DNA of 42,397 nt from CACKLF01 sp002725175 (GTDB taxonomy: Bacteria; Pseudomonadota; Alphaproteobacteria; Rhodobacterales; Rhodobacteraceae). Location: contig PBQX02000014.1 in NCBI GenBank assembly GCA_002725175.2, forward strand, positions 1 through 42,397. The letters are read 5' to 3'. Positions 1 through 8,377 of this stretch are shown here, piece by piece (positions within the stretch are counted from its first letter, which is position 1; each line of letters opens with the position of its first letter). Under the pieces are notes generated by a model, which worked only from the letters and a program-made list of their open reading frames with translations, did no database searches and was not told where the DNA came from. The translations under genes were made by a program, and so were the position numbers.

Positions 1-161
1 CAACACCCACTGCTGATGAAACTCTAGAATAGTTCATTATTAATCTGCTCTTCTACTCACTACTTTTGTCACTTAGGTGATCTTCGCTAGATATTAGCAG
101 GAGAAACCAAATTTGAAAAGATAACTTTTTAATTCAATATCTTTTATATGATTATAGACTT

Positions 162-2090
162 CTAACCTTTACCTCTCCATGGTATTAGTCTGGCTATTAA
201 AATTCTCATGACAATATCAAAAAACAGCCCCAACAATCCCATTATCAGAATAGTTACCCATATCAATTCATAATCTGACACGGTGCGTGCCACATTCTCT
301 ATAAAGCCCACTCCTGTAGTACCTGCTAACATTTCTGCAGCGACAAGAGTTCCCCAACAAACACCAATTGATATCCTTACCCCAGTCAAGATCTCAGGCA
401 ATGCATTTGGCAATATGACATACCTCAAAATTTGGCCATTAGTAGCACCTAAGGAATGAGATGCCCTTATCTTAGAAAGCTGCGTGCCTGATGCTCCTGT
501 CCGAGCTGATATCACCATAATTGCAAAAGCTACCATAAATAATAAAAAGATCTTTCCATCATCTTGAATACCAAAAATGGTTAGTATTAAAGGAGCCCAA
601 GCAAGAGGCGGAACTGGCCTATAAAGTTCGATTAACGGATCAAAAAACGACTTGAAGAATTTAGAAATGCCCATGTATATTCCAAGTGGAACCCCTAAAA
701 TAATCCCAAAGAACATTGCCACAATTACCCTCACTAAAGAATCCCATATGTGACCATTAGGGAAGGGTATATAGCCTAGGTTTAATTCTCCTTGAGCAAA
801 AAATAGCAGTTTGTCATAAAAATTGGGTTCAAATGTTCCACTCTCTAAATGTTCGCTGTAATTTTCAACTAAAAGATCTACAAAAATGTCAGGAACAAAA
901 AATCCAACCAAATTTCCAATCGACACCCATTCCCACCATAATAATGGAAAACCTTTATATCCTCCTCCCGCCTCTATATTTGGATTAGCAAGAACTGCAA
1001 ATTTTGCGACCACATCGGTAGGTTTTGGCAACCATCTGGCGGAACCTTGTTCAGTACACTGTGTTTTTGATTTTACTACACCCTGACCAGGCAAGAAAAA
1101 AATATCTATCAGCGCAAGAGTACCCTTACTTTCATCAAGTTGACCCAGAAAATAATTTGAAGATGAGGTGACTTCTTTCAGTACTCCAGGCGGAAAAATA
1201 TTTCCATCATCTACCCTTTTAAAAATCCTATCAGCGTATTTGATAAATCCTGCCAATTTTATTTGATTCTCCTCATCTAAAGAGGTGTCATCCAAGCCAT
1301 TCTTTAAATCTTTTAATTTTTCTTTTGTCTCTTCTATTAAAACTTTTGAGATTTCTGGAAAATGTCTCAGCTTCAAAAAACGTTTCGACAAACTTTTTAC
1401 GTCTAATGAAATCTGGTCGTACATTATACCTCGCTTGGTTTGAGGCAGCATAGGTATTTCGACATCTGAAGTACCCCATGGATCCTGCAAGAGAGCATCG
1501 CTACTAATAACAAAGCTTAAATATTCTTGATCAAACTTTTCCGCTAAAAATATTAATTCATTGCTAATAAAATCTATTTCTTTCTGCGTTTCTGCCTTAA
1601 GAAATGCAGGATTAGATAAAGAAGCTAGAATATTTTCTATATCTTTAATAACAGCTAATAATTGGCTTTGTTGGTCAGGTGCATAATCAAATAATCTAAT
1701 TTCTCTAGCGAGTTCGTCTAATTGCTCAATATTTCTTTTAACTAGGGAGGTAGATTTATAATATCTTGAATTAACTGGCAGTGACGCTGTAATCGGAGAA
1801 ATTGCCTCCTCAATTTTAGCCACTTGACACATCTCATTTGCAGCATCTGGGAAATATGCTCTCCCAACTCCCCAAGAAAAATAGAACCAAATAAGAAGCA
1901 AGGCTGATATGCCACAAATTGCCCAGTACCATCCGCCCTTTGTTCTTTCTGGGTCCCCAAAAACCTCTTTATCAGGCCTGATAAAGTTTGTTCTTAACCC
2001 TATAAAAACTGTAACTAAAAAGCTAAGCAAGCATAGTATAATGATTATAGATGCTACTAATGCTCTATTGTCAGAAAGCCATTCAAACAA
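162..2090 (-). CDS. tauC: Taurine-type ABC transporter permease with large extra N-terminal domain
   Basis: Inner-membrane permease of a taurine/sulfonate importer, 642 residues. The C-terminal third (about residues 375-640) is a standard binding-protein-dependent permease domain, with the cytoplasmic EAA loop around residues 543-561 (ASHSLGATNG, then ILRYVILP). The N-terminal part is unusual. It has two hydrophobic segments (about 11-31 and 54-73), then about 300 mostly polar residues with stretches that look alpha-helical, presumably periplasmic. E. coli TauC is only about 275 residues. The ATG start overlaps the end of tauB by 8 bp, implying translational coupling in a tauABC operon. Taurine as substrate is inferred from the divergent xsc-pta genes. 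No ambiguous bases occur in this gene, unlike its neighbours. Family assignment is firm; the extra domain's role is unknown. Confidence 0.88.
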   Translation of the reverse strand: MFEWLSDNRALVASIIIILCLLSFLVTVFIGLRTNFIRPDKEVFGDPERTKGGWYWAICGISALLLIWFYFSWGVGRAYFPDAANEMCQVAKIEEAISPITASLPVNSRYYKSTSLVKRNIEQLDELAREIRLFDYAPDQQSQLLAVIKDIENILASLSNPAFLKAETQKEIDFISNELIFLAEKFDQEYLSFVISSDALLQDPWGTSDVEIPMLPQTKRGIMYDQISLDVKSLSKRFLKLRHFPEISKVLIEETKEKLKDLKNGLDDTSLDEENQIKLAGFIKYADRIFKRVDDGNIFPPGVLKEVTSSSNYFLGQLDESKGTLALIDIFFLPGQGVVKSKTQCTEQGSARWLPKPTDVVAKFAVLANPNIEAGGGYKGFPLLWWEWVSIGNLVGFFVPDIFVDLLVENYSEHLESGTFEPNFYDKLLFFAQGELNLGYIPFPNGHIWDSLVRVIVAMFFGIILGVPLGIYMGISKFFKSFFDPLIELYRPVPPLAWAPLILTIFGIQDDGKIFLLFMVAFAIMVISARTGASGTQLSKIRASHSLGATNGQILRYVILPNALPEILTGVRISIGVCWGTLVAAEMLAGTTGVGFIENVARTVSDYELIWVTILIMGLLGLFFDIVMRILIARLIPWRGKG

Positions 2091-2883
2091 GGCCCATTAT
2101 CTCCTCTTCCATATCCCATATCATTGACAATATCTCTTCCCTAACTTCAGAAAATTCAGCCTCTTTTTTNATTTCTCGCAATGATTTNGATAAGCCNGCC
2201 TCAGCAAAAGGTAATCTATATTCTTTGTGGATTCGACCTGGCCTAGGAGCCATGACAAAAAGTCTCTCACCTAAAAGNAAAGCTTCTTCAACTGAGTGAG
2301 TAATAATCATTACGGTTTTGCCAGTTCTNTTCCAGAGGTCTAAAATTAATGACTGCATTTTTTCTCGGGTCAATGCATCGAGCGCGCCTAACGGTTCATC
2401 CATTAAGATAACCTCAGGATCATTAATTAAACAACGTGCTAAGGCTACCCTCTGCTGCATTCCCCCAGAAAGCTGATAAGTGGGAGTTTTCCCAAAGCCT
2501 TTTAAACCGACTATATCGAGCCATTTTTCTACCAACGCTGCATTGCCTTCTACAGAAACGTTTTTTTTCATTCTTAAACCAAAGTCGACATTCTTTTCAA
2601 CTGAAAGCCANTCAAACAAGGCTCCCTGTTGAAAAACCATTCCCCGCTCTAAACCAGGGCCAGTTATCTTTTCATCGCCTAAAAAAATATTACCTTTTGT
2701 CGGCTCTAAAAAACCAGCTATCATATTTAATAGTGTAGTTTTCCCACATCCNGATGGACCGAGAACAGCAAGGAGCTCTCCTTTTTTTAAAGAAAAATTA
2801 ATATCACTAAGAGCGTCCACAGTTGTTTTGGTTTGTGGGTTTAAGAATGTCATTGAGACATTTTTACATTCAAGACTTGACAT
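2083..2883 (-). CDS. tauB: Taurine ABC transporter ATP-binding protein
   Basis: Cytoplasmic ATPase of the taurine importer, 266 residues, normal for the NitT/TauT family. Visible motifs are Walker A at residues 42-50 (GPSGCGKTT; the ambiguous codon is TCN, always Ser), a Q-loop near 85, the signature LSGGMQQR at 138-145, Walker B VILMDEP at 158-164, and the switch histidine at 196. It lies between tauA (66 bp upstream) and tauC (8 bp overlap) in one minus-strand operon. All seven ambiguous bases fall on third codon positions, which supports the frame. Sequence alone cannot separate taurine from other sulfonates or nitrate; the xsc-pta genes across the divergent promoter make taurine the best guess. 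Confidence 0.92.
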   Translation of the reverse strand: MSSLECKNVSMTFLNPQTKTTVDALSDINFSLKKGELLAVLGPXGCGKTTLLNMIAGFLEPTKGNIFLGDEKITGPGLERGMVFQQGALFXWLSVEKNVDFGLRMKKNVSVEGNAALVEKWLDIVGLKGFGKTPTYQLSGGMQQRVALARCLINDPEVILMDEPLGALDALTREKMQSLILDLWXRTGKTVMIITHSVEEAXLLGERLFVMAPRPGRIHKEYRLPFAEXGLXKSLREXKKEAEFSEVREEILSMIWDMEEEIMGLV

Positions 2884-2949
2884 CTTTACTAAGCCATAAA
2901 CGGATACTCAGAGGCAAATAAAAATCTTTGCCTCTGAATTATTGTAATT

Positions 2950-3921
2950 TTAGTTAAGGAAAGACCCGTCAATGGTCTTAGCTATTGCTGACCCATCGGA
3001 GTCACTAGAAAAAACCAAACCTAAAGCAGCAGCAGCTGAAGCCGCTATACCTTTAGGACCGAAAAATCCATCCATCTGCTCTTGTGCAGTTGGAAAAATA
3101 AAGCCCGCCATTTGATTTTTTGTTGTACTAGCGTCCATTCCTGCGTCAGCTGCTACTTTAGCTATCTGACTATCAGAAGCAGTCCAATTAGAGTTTGCCT
3201 CTTCAGTAACTTCTAGGAACGCCCTCAAAAGTTCAGGATTCTCAGTAGCAAATTTTTCAGTGACAGAAATTACATCAAAAGATCCTATGCCTGCATCAGT
3301 TTTTTGCTGAGTGCTCATAATTGGAGAACCAACTTCACCCGCTGCTTTAGCAGATGCCCCACCAAAAATACACGCCATATCTACTGACCCATCTGCAAGA
3401 GAAACCGCACCATCAGCCGGAGCTTGGTCAACAATGGTCATAGTTGAAGTATCAACATTTAATTCGTTCATATACATTCTGAANGCATAATCGGCCATTG
3501 TATTAAGTGGNACAGCAACGGTTTTACCTTCCAGTTCACTCGCATTTGAAGAATCTATACCCAAACCGTCCCTTACAAAACAGTCATTAGCCTCATAAAC
3601 AACAGCTACAGCAACCATCTTTAATGGAGCTCCTTGCTGAATAGCAGTGACAAACGGTGACAAACCTTGAGAATACGCAATATCAATATCGCCTGCTAAC
3701 ATAGCTTCTGTCATACCTGTTCCGGTAGAAAAATCTGTCCAATTAACATCAACCCCCATTGCTTCATCATAAGCTTTATCAACTTTAGCAATTTGGTTTG
3801 GTGTTGCCCATTCTAGAAAAAATGCCACATTAACGCTATCTGCAGCATTAGCGACAGTTCCAAACGCTGCAGCACATGCCAATAGCGANGAACCGATTAA
3901 ATTTTTAAAATTATTTTTCAT
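2950..3921 (-). CDS. tauA: Taurine ABC transporter periplasmic binding protein
   Basis: Substrate-capture protein of the importer, 323 residues, NMT1/TauA-like family. It has a Sec signal peptide: a Lys/Asn N-region, a hydrophobic core at about residues 8-22, and a likely cut after ANA at 24-26. A Leu-Leu-Ala-Cys stretch at 13-16 could instead be a weak lipobox, so soluble versus lipoprotein is open. The mature part shows the family pattern: a strand ending FFLEWATPN, then DFSTGTGMTEAMLAGDIDIAY near the substrate site. The ATG is preceded by AGGGAG seven bases away, a good ribosome site. It is the first gene of tauABC. A candidate promoter and an 8-bp inverted repeat lie just upstream. Confidence 0.92.
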   Translation of the reverse strand: MKNNFKNLIGXSLLACAAAFGTVANAADSVNVAFFLEWATPNQIAKVDKAYDEAMGVDVNWTDFSTGTGMTEAMLAGDIDIAYSQGLSPFVTAIQQGAPLKMVAVAVVYEANDCFVRDGLGIDSSNASELEGKTVAXPLNTMADYXFRMYMNELNVDTSTMTIVDQAPADGAVSLADGSVDMACIFGGASAKAAGEVGSPIMSTQQKTDAGIGSFDVISVTEKFATENPELLRAFLEVTEEANSNWTASDSQIAKVAADAGMDASTTKNQMAGFIFPTAQEQMDGFFGPKGIAASAAAALGLVFSSDSDGSAIAKTIDGSFLN

Positions 3922-3940
3922 TAATTATCTCCCTAAAAAC

Positions 3941-3971
3941 TAACCCACNCATTGTNTTTTTTTGTGGGTTA
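3941..3971. promoter_or_regulatory. Inverted repeat over tauA start region (possible operator)
   Basis: TAACCCAC (3941-3948) and GTGGGTTA (3964-3971) form a perfect 8-bp inverted repeat with a 15-base centre. It overlaps the candidate tauA -10 box and predicted transcription start, where a repressor would sit. A leader hairpin is the alternative, but only five T residues follow on the tauA strand. No regulator gene is present in the window. Confidence 0.4.
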
Positions 3972-3997
3972 TAACAGCTAGCGTTTACCATGCTCAA
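3968..3997 (-). promoter_or_regulatory. Candidate tauA promoter
   Basis: Read on the minus strand, TTGAGC (3992-3997) is followed after 18 bases by TATAAC (3968-3973). That is 4 of 6 and 5 of 6 matches to the housekeeping -35 and -10 boxes. Transcription would start near 3961, giving a leader of about 40 bases before the tauA ATG. Found by eye only; AT-rich DNA produces chance matches. Confidence 0.42.
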
Positions 3998-4071
3998 ATG
4001 AAGGATACGAGTCTTTTATTAATCTTTTTGATATTTTTCTGGGTCATNGAACTTAATTGATTAAATTCATC

Positions 4072-4120
4072 TTGTCGGCTTTCATTAAAGATGTCTATTA
4101 TCTCAGTTCTAGTAAAGAAC
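4072..4120 (+). promoter_or_regulatory. Candidate xsc promoter with inverted repeat at the start site
   Basis: TTGTCG (4072-4077) and TATTAT (4096-4101) are separated by 18 bases, the same spacing as the divergent tauA candidate. Just downstream, GTTCT (4106-4110) and AGAAC (4116-4120) form an inverted repeat over the predicted start of transcription. The leader to the xsc ATG at 4194 would be about 85 bases. Moderate matches, judged by eye. Confidence 0.35.
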
Positions 4121-4193
4121 AGAATCATTCCCAAAGACCTTGATAGGAATAGATAAACTCGGAAACCATACTATAGAGAGTGAGCAACCAGTG

Positions 4194-5963
4194 ATGACAA
4201 AAATGACTACAGAAGAAGCATTTGTAAAGGTGCTGCAAAATCATGGCATAAAGCATGCCTTTGGAATAATAGGATCAGCAATGATGCCAATTTCGGATTT
4301 ATTTCCGAAAGCAGGCATAACGTTCTGGGATGCAGCTCACGAATGTAATGCAGGCATGATGGCAGATGGGTTTACTCGATCCACCGGNAAAATTTCTATG
4401 ATGGTTGCTCAAAANGGNCCCGGAATCACAAACTTTGTTACTCCAGTAAAAACCGCATACTGGAACCATACTCCACTTCTTTTGGTCACTCCACAAGCTG
4501 CAAATAAAACAATAGGCCAAGGCGGTTTTCAAGAAGTAGAACAGATGGCATTATTNAAAGATATGGTTTGTTATCAAGAGGAAGTAAGAGACCCTTCCNG
4601 AATAGCAGAAACTTTAAATCGAGTAATAATGGAAGCAAAAAGAGCATCAGCACCTGCTCAAATAAATATCCCACGAGATTTCTGGACTCAAGTTGTGGAT
4701 TTNAACATTCCTGAAATTATTGACTTTGAGACNCCAGCAGGCGGAGCAGAAGCGATAGCTAGGGCTTCCAAGCTATTATCGGAAGCAGAATTCCCAGTAA
4801 TTTTAAATGGAGCAGGGGTTGTTCTTAGTGGAGCAATTCAGGAAACTGTTGACTTGGCAGAAAAATTATCTGCCCCGGTTTGCTGTGGTTATCAGCATAA
4901 TGATGCATTTCCAGGAAGTCATCCTCTGCATGTGGGACCTCTTGGNTATAATGGGTCAAGGGCTGCTATGCAACTTATTGCGAAAGCAGATGTTGTGTTA
5001 GCTTTAGGAACACGTTTAAACCCTTTCTCGACTTTACCTGGTTATGGAATTGATTATTGGCCTAAAAAAGCACAAATTATCCAGGTAGACCTGAACGGAA
5101 GTCGGATAGGCCTTACCAAGCAAGTTTCAGTCGGAATAGTAGGAGATGCTAAAAAAGTAGCTAACTCTCTTAACAACCTTATTAGGAAAGATTCTAATGA
5201 AGAAAAACAAAAAGCGCGAAAAGATTTGATNGCTCAAACAAAATCTAGTTGGGCTCAAGAATTAACGTCAATGGATCATGAGGAAGACGATCCTGGAACT
5301 ACTTGGAATGAACGAGCACGAAAAAGAGANCCNCAGAAAATGTCTCCAAGAATGGCATGGCGTGCAATACAGACAAGCCTTCCAAAGGACGCAATCATTT
5401 CTTCTGATATTGGAAATAATTGTGCTATAGGCAATGCTTATCCAACTTTTGAAGAAGGCAGAAAATATTTGGCTCCTGGCTTATTTGGACCCTGTGGCTA
5501 CGGTTTACCATCAATAGTAGGTGCAAANATAGGAAAGCCAGACATGCCTGTTATTGGATTTGCCGGAGACGGCGCTTTTGGAATTTCAATGAATGAAATG
5601 ACTTCTATTGGAAGAGGTNAATGGCCTCCAATTACAATGATTATTTTTAGAAATTACCAGTGGGGCGCCGAAAAACGTAACACCACTCTTTGGTTTGATG
5701 ATAATTTTGTTGGAACAGAACTNTCTGATAACGTGTCATATGCTGGCATTGCGTCAGCATGCGGTCTNATTGGAATCGAAGTTCATACAATGAAAGATCT
5801 TACCGAGCAATTATCTAAAGCANTAAATAAACAAATGGAAGAAAATAAGACCACTTTCATAGAGGTAATGTTGAATCAAGAATTAGGGGAACCATTCAGG
5901 CGAGATGCTATGAAAAAACCTGTTGAAGTTGCTGGTGTTTCCAACATTGATATGAAGAATTAA
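4194..5963 (+). CDS. xsc: Sulfoacetaldehyde acetyltransferase
   Basis: Thiamine-diphosphate enzyme that converts sulfoacetaldehyde and phosphate to acetyl phosphate and sulfite, the carbon-sulfur cleavage step of taurine breakdown. The start chosen is the ATG giving MTKMTTEEAF, which matches known Xsc N-termini; the same frame runs up to a TTG at 4140, which would add 18 unlikely residues. The length of 589 is normal for the family. Xsc-like features are the N-terminal HAFGIIGSAMMPISD, the AHECNAGMMADGF segment with the TPP-activating Glu, GPCGYGLPS, and the diphosphate-binding GDGAFGIS with MNEMTS following. Thirteen of 16 ambiguous bases are at third codon positions, the other three at first positions. 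It is followed 40 bp later by pta. Confidence 0.95.
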   Translation: MTKMTTEEAFVKVLQNHGIKHAFGIIGSAMMPISDLFPKAGITFWDAAHECNAGMMADGFTRSTXKISMMVAQXXPGITNFVTPVKTAYWNHTPLLLVTPQAANKTIGQGGFQEVEQMALXKDMVCYQEEVRDPSXIAETLNRVIMEAKRASAPAQINIPRDFWTQVVDXNIPEIIDFEXPAGGAEAIARASKLLSEAEFPVILNGAGVVLSGAIQETVDLAEKLSAPVCCGYQHNDAFPGSHPLHVGPLXYNGSRAAMQLIAKADVVLALGTRLNPFSTLPGYGIDYWPKKAQIIQVDLNGSRIGLTKQVSVGIVGDAKKVANSLNNLIRKDSNEEKQKARKDLXAQTKSSWAQELTSMDHEEDDPGTTWNERARKRXXQKMSPRMAWRAIQTSLPKDAIISSDIGNNCAIGNAYPTFEEGRKYLAPGLFGPCGYGLPSIVGAXIGKPDMPVIGFAGDGAFGISMNEMTSIGRGXWPPITMIIFRNYQWGAEKRNTTLWFDDNFVGTEXSDNVSYAGIASACGXIGIEVHTMKDLTEQLSKAXNKQMEENKTTFIEVMLNQELGEPFRRDAMKKPVEVAGVSNIDMKN

Positions 5964-6003
5964 AGTTTAATCATATTAGATGATCAGCAAAAAGAACCAT
6001 TAA

Positions 6004-6957
6004 ATGGCGATAAATTCCTTCATAACAAATTCAAATACAATAGTTTGTCCAACACATCTNTTGGAGCTTGCAAAAAATGTAAAGGTTAAACCTCGTGTAG
6101 CCATTGCTGACGCGGCGAACAAGATTGTTATGCTATCGGCAAAAATGGGATGTGANAAAAAAATTATGACCCCGATCTTTGTTGGAGATACAAAAAAAAT
6201 TAATGCAATAGCAAATGAAATGAATTGGGATATATCAGAATTTCAAAAAATAAATTCTAAAGGTGAAATGGATTCCGCCAATAAAGCCTCTGAAATCTGC
6301 GGTACTGGAAATGCCGAAATACTTATGAAAGGAAATGTACATTCAGATGTGTTTATAAAGGCTGCAATAGCTTCAAAGAACAATCTAAGGTTACGTGGCC
6401 GCTTAGTTCATATGTTTTATATTACGCCTCCTGATGGGAGCAAGGGNGTTATGATATCTGATGCAGCTGTAAATGTTGAACCAAACGATAATACTAAAAA
6501 ACAGGCTACTAAATTAGTTGTTGAAGTNCTTCACAATATAGGAATAGAAAAACCGAAAATAGCATTCTTATCGGCTAGCGAAAATCTTATGGAAAGCATG
6601 CCGACGACTTTAACGGCTAGAAAATTATCTGATTGGGCCTCTGAAAATATAAAAAGAGCTGATTTTGAAGGCCCCTTAGCACTTGACCTTATTTTTTCGT
6701 CCGANGCAGCTAAGATTAAGGGTCTTTCCCAAAGTAAGGTCTGCGGAAAAGTAGATGGNATAATCGTCCCTGATATAGTATCAGGAAATGCAATATTTAA
6801 ATCTCTCGTTTATTTAGGCTCTGGNTGTGCAGCAGGGCTAGTTCTCGGAGCCAAAGTTCCTTTACTGCTTACCAGTCGAGCTGATCCGCCTGCAGCTNGA
6901 CTCGCATCAATCGCATTGGCATGCATTTCTCAAAAAAATAATCCCAACTTTAATTAG
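6004..6957 (+). CDS. pta: Phosphate acetyltransferase
   Basis: Transfers the acetyl group of acetyl phosphate to CoA, completing conversion of the Xsc product to acetyl-CoA. At 317 residues it is the short, single-domain Pta/Ptb type usual in alphaproteobacteria, without the N-terminal regulatory domains of the long enterobacterial enzyme. Family features are the FVGD strand near 59-62, the SDAAVNVEP segment near 150, and the C-terminal IIVPDIVSGNAIFKSL and VPLLLTSRADPP motifs. It starts at ATG 40 bp after xsc on the same strand, so the two are probably cotranscribed. Its stop overlaps the stop of the convergent aminotransferase gene by 8 bp. Confidence 0.93.
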   Translation: MAINSFITNSNTIVCPTHXLELAKNVKVKPRVAIADAANKIVMLSAKMGCXKKIMTPIFVGDTKKINAIANEMNWDISEFQKINSKGEMDSANKASEICGTGNAEILMKGNVHSDVFIKAAIASKNNLRLRGRLVHMFYITPPDGSKXVMISDAAVNVEPNDNTKKQATKLVVEXLHNIGIEKPKIAFLSASENLMESMPTTLTARKLSDWASENIKRADFEGPLALDLIFSSXAAKIKGLSQSKVCGKVDXIIVPDIVSGNAIFKSLVYLGSXCAAGLVLGAKVPLLLTSRADPPAAXLASIALACISQKNNPNFN

Positions 6958-8227
6958 CAATAGATTGCGCTGCTTTCCCAAAAGCTGCTATTGTTTTTTC
7001 AACATCATCGTTATCTAAAGCAAGACATGGATACAANTTTGCACCAGCCTTAAAAATACCATTTTCTCTCAAAANCTTGTTAAACATATTAGACTTCTCA
7101 GAGTCNGCTCCGAGTGTATCTCGATAATTCAAAACATCTCGACCAGTAAAAAGAATATCAAATAGAGCTGGATCTCCTACTATTCTATGAGTTATCCCAC
7201 GAGAATTTAGTAAATCAGAGGCTCCATTCATTAGTTTCTTTCCAATTTCTCTTAATTTTTTATAACTCCCGTTTCGTCGCAAAATCTCCATTGTTTTGAG
7301 GCCAGCAATGGAAGCTACAGGATTGCCACTTAGAGTACCTAATTGCATTAGGAAACCATCTTGCCCAACCTTAGCTTTATCAAAATGAGCCATAATTTCA
7401 TTTTTTCCAGCAACAGCCGCAAGGGGGAACCCACCTCCTATAATTTTGCCTAAAGAGCAAAGATCTGGAGTAACACCATAGAGACTTTGAGCACCACCAT
7501 AATCAAATCGAAAACCAGTTACAATTTCATCAAAAATTAATACAATGCCCCTTTTTGTACATTCATCCCTTAAGAATTGTAGAAATCCATCAACTGGCGG
7601 TATAATTCGCTGCAATGGTTCGACAATGATTGCAGCTAAATCTTTATCATATTCATCAAGTAGACTCTTTGTGATTTCAAAATCATTAAATTGAGATATT
7701 ACCATTTCATCCCTTACCGAATTAGGGATACCTGCACTATCCGGAACTGCCATTGGAAAGTTTTGCAATCGAGATGGCGCCAGGCTCATTTGGGCTTCAG
7801 CAGACATGCCATGATAGCCACCTTCGAATTTTAAAATCTTCTCTTTACCAGTATAGGCACGTGCTAACCGTATTGCATACATATCTGCCTCACCGCCAGA
7901 TGTAACATATCTAACAAATTCAGCGCAGGGGACCGCTTTGATTATCTCCTCAGCCAATTCAATACCAGCTGCATTGTTAGCAAAAAAGGTCATTCCCTTT
8001 GATATTTGTTCAAAAACAACTTCCAAAACTTCAGGATGCCCATGGCCTAAAAGCATTGGTCCAGAACCTATCAGGTAATCAATGTATTCATTACCATCTT
8101 CGTCCCAAATATGACTTCCCTTACCTTTTTGCATAATCATGTGATGATCAAAATTTCCGAAACCTCCAGCAGGAAGGACTGCTTTTGCTCTATTAAACCA
8201 ATCTTCCTGAGTTCCTATTCTTTTCAT
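6950..8227 (-). CDS. Class III PLP-dependent aminotransferase (glutamate-1-semialdehyde aminomutase-like)
   Basis: Fold type I PLP enzyme of 425 residues. Landmarks are the phosphate-binding TSGGEADMYAIRLAR from residue 109, GGYHG at 136-140, DEIVTGFR at 233-240 with the PLP-ring Asp, and Schiff-base Lys 261 in LGKIIGGGFPLAA. The overall pattern is closest to HemL-like aminotransferases, but SGGEAD replaces the common SGTEA of true HemL, so a biosynthetic HemL role is unlikely. It has its own GGGAG ribosome site ahead of an ATG and is convergent with pta, with an 8-bp stop overlap. Position beside tauABC/xsc/pta suggests, but does not show, that it deaminates taurine or a related amine. It does not look like textbook taurine-pyruvate aminotransferase. 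Confidence 0.82.
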   Translation of the reverse strand: MKRIGTQEDWFNRAKAVLPAGGFGNFDHHMIMQKGKGSHIWDEDGNEYIDYLIGSGPMLLGHGHPEVLEVVFEQISKGMTFFANNAAGIELAEEIIKAVPCAEFVRYVTSGGEADMYAIRLARAYTGKEKILKFEGGYHGMSAEAQMSLAPSRLQNFPMAVPDSAGIPNSVRDEMVISQFNDFEITKSLLDEYDKDLAAIIVEPLQRIIPPVDGFLQFLRDECTKRGIVLIFDEIVTGFRFDYGGAQSLYGVTPDLCSLGKIIGGGFPLAAVAGKNEIMAHFDKAKVGQDGFLMQLGTLSGNPVASIAGLKTMEILRRNGSYKKLREIGKKLMNGASDLLNSRGITHRIVGDPALFDILFTGRDVLNYRDTLGXDSEKSNMFNKXLRENGIFKAGAXLYPCLALDNDDVEKTIAAFGKAAQSIAN

Positions 8228-8377
8228 AATACAACTCCCGTTCTTTAGGATAAAATCTAACTCCCACCATCAAAATCGTCAAAATAAATTTATCCATTTG
8301 ACTTAATTTTTTTATTGAGTAAATCCCTTAAGGAAATTATTTTTACTTTAATTTACTTATATTCAGGAGCTTTTTCT

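Noticed and set aside
1..161. Possible end of an upstream plus-strand gene (stop at 28-30)
   Set aside because: Only nine codons are visible, so it cannot be supported as coding.
886..1086. Open frames antisense to tauC and similar shadows elsewhere
   Set aside because: They overlap well-supported genes in other frames and show no family features.
4140..4193. Longer xsc start at TTG 4140
   Set aside because: Adds 18 residues with no family match; the ATG at 4194 gives the standard Xsc N-terminus.
6950..8227. Calling the aminotransferase HemL or textbook taurine-pyruvate aminotransferase
   Set aside because: SGGEAD replaces the HemL SGTEA motif, and the overall pattern is not that of Tpa; only the family level is supported.
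8315..8377. Longer PCuAC start at TTG 8315
   Set aside because: No ribosome site there, while GTG 8378 has AGGAG eight bases upstream and begins a proper signal peptide.
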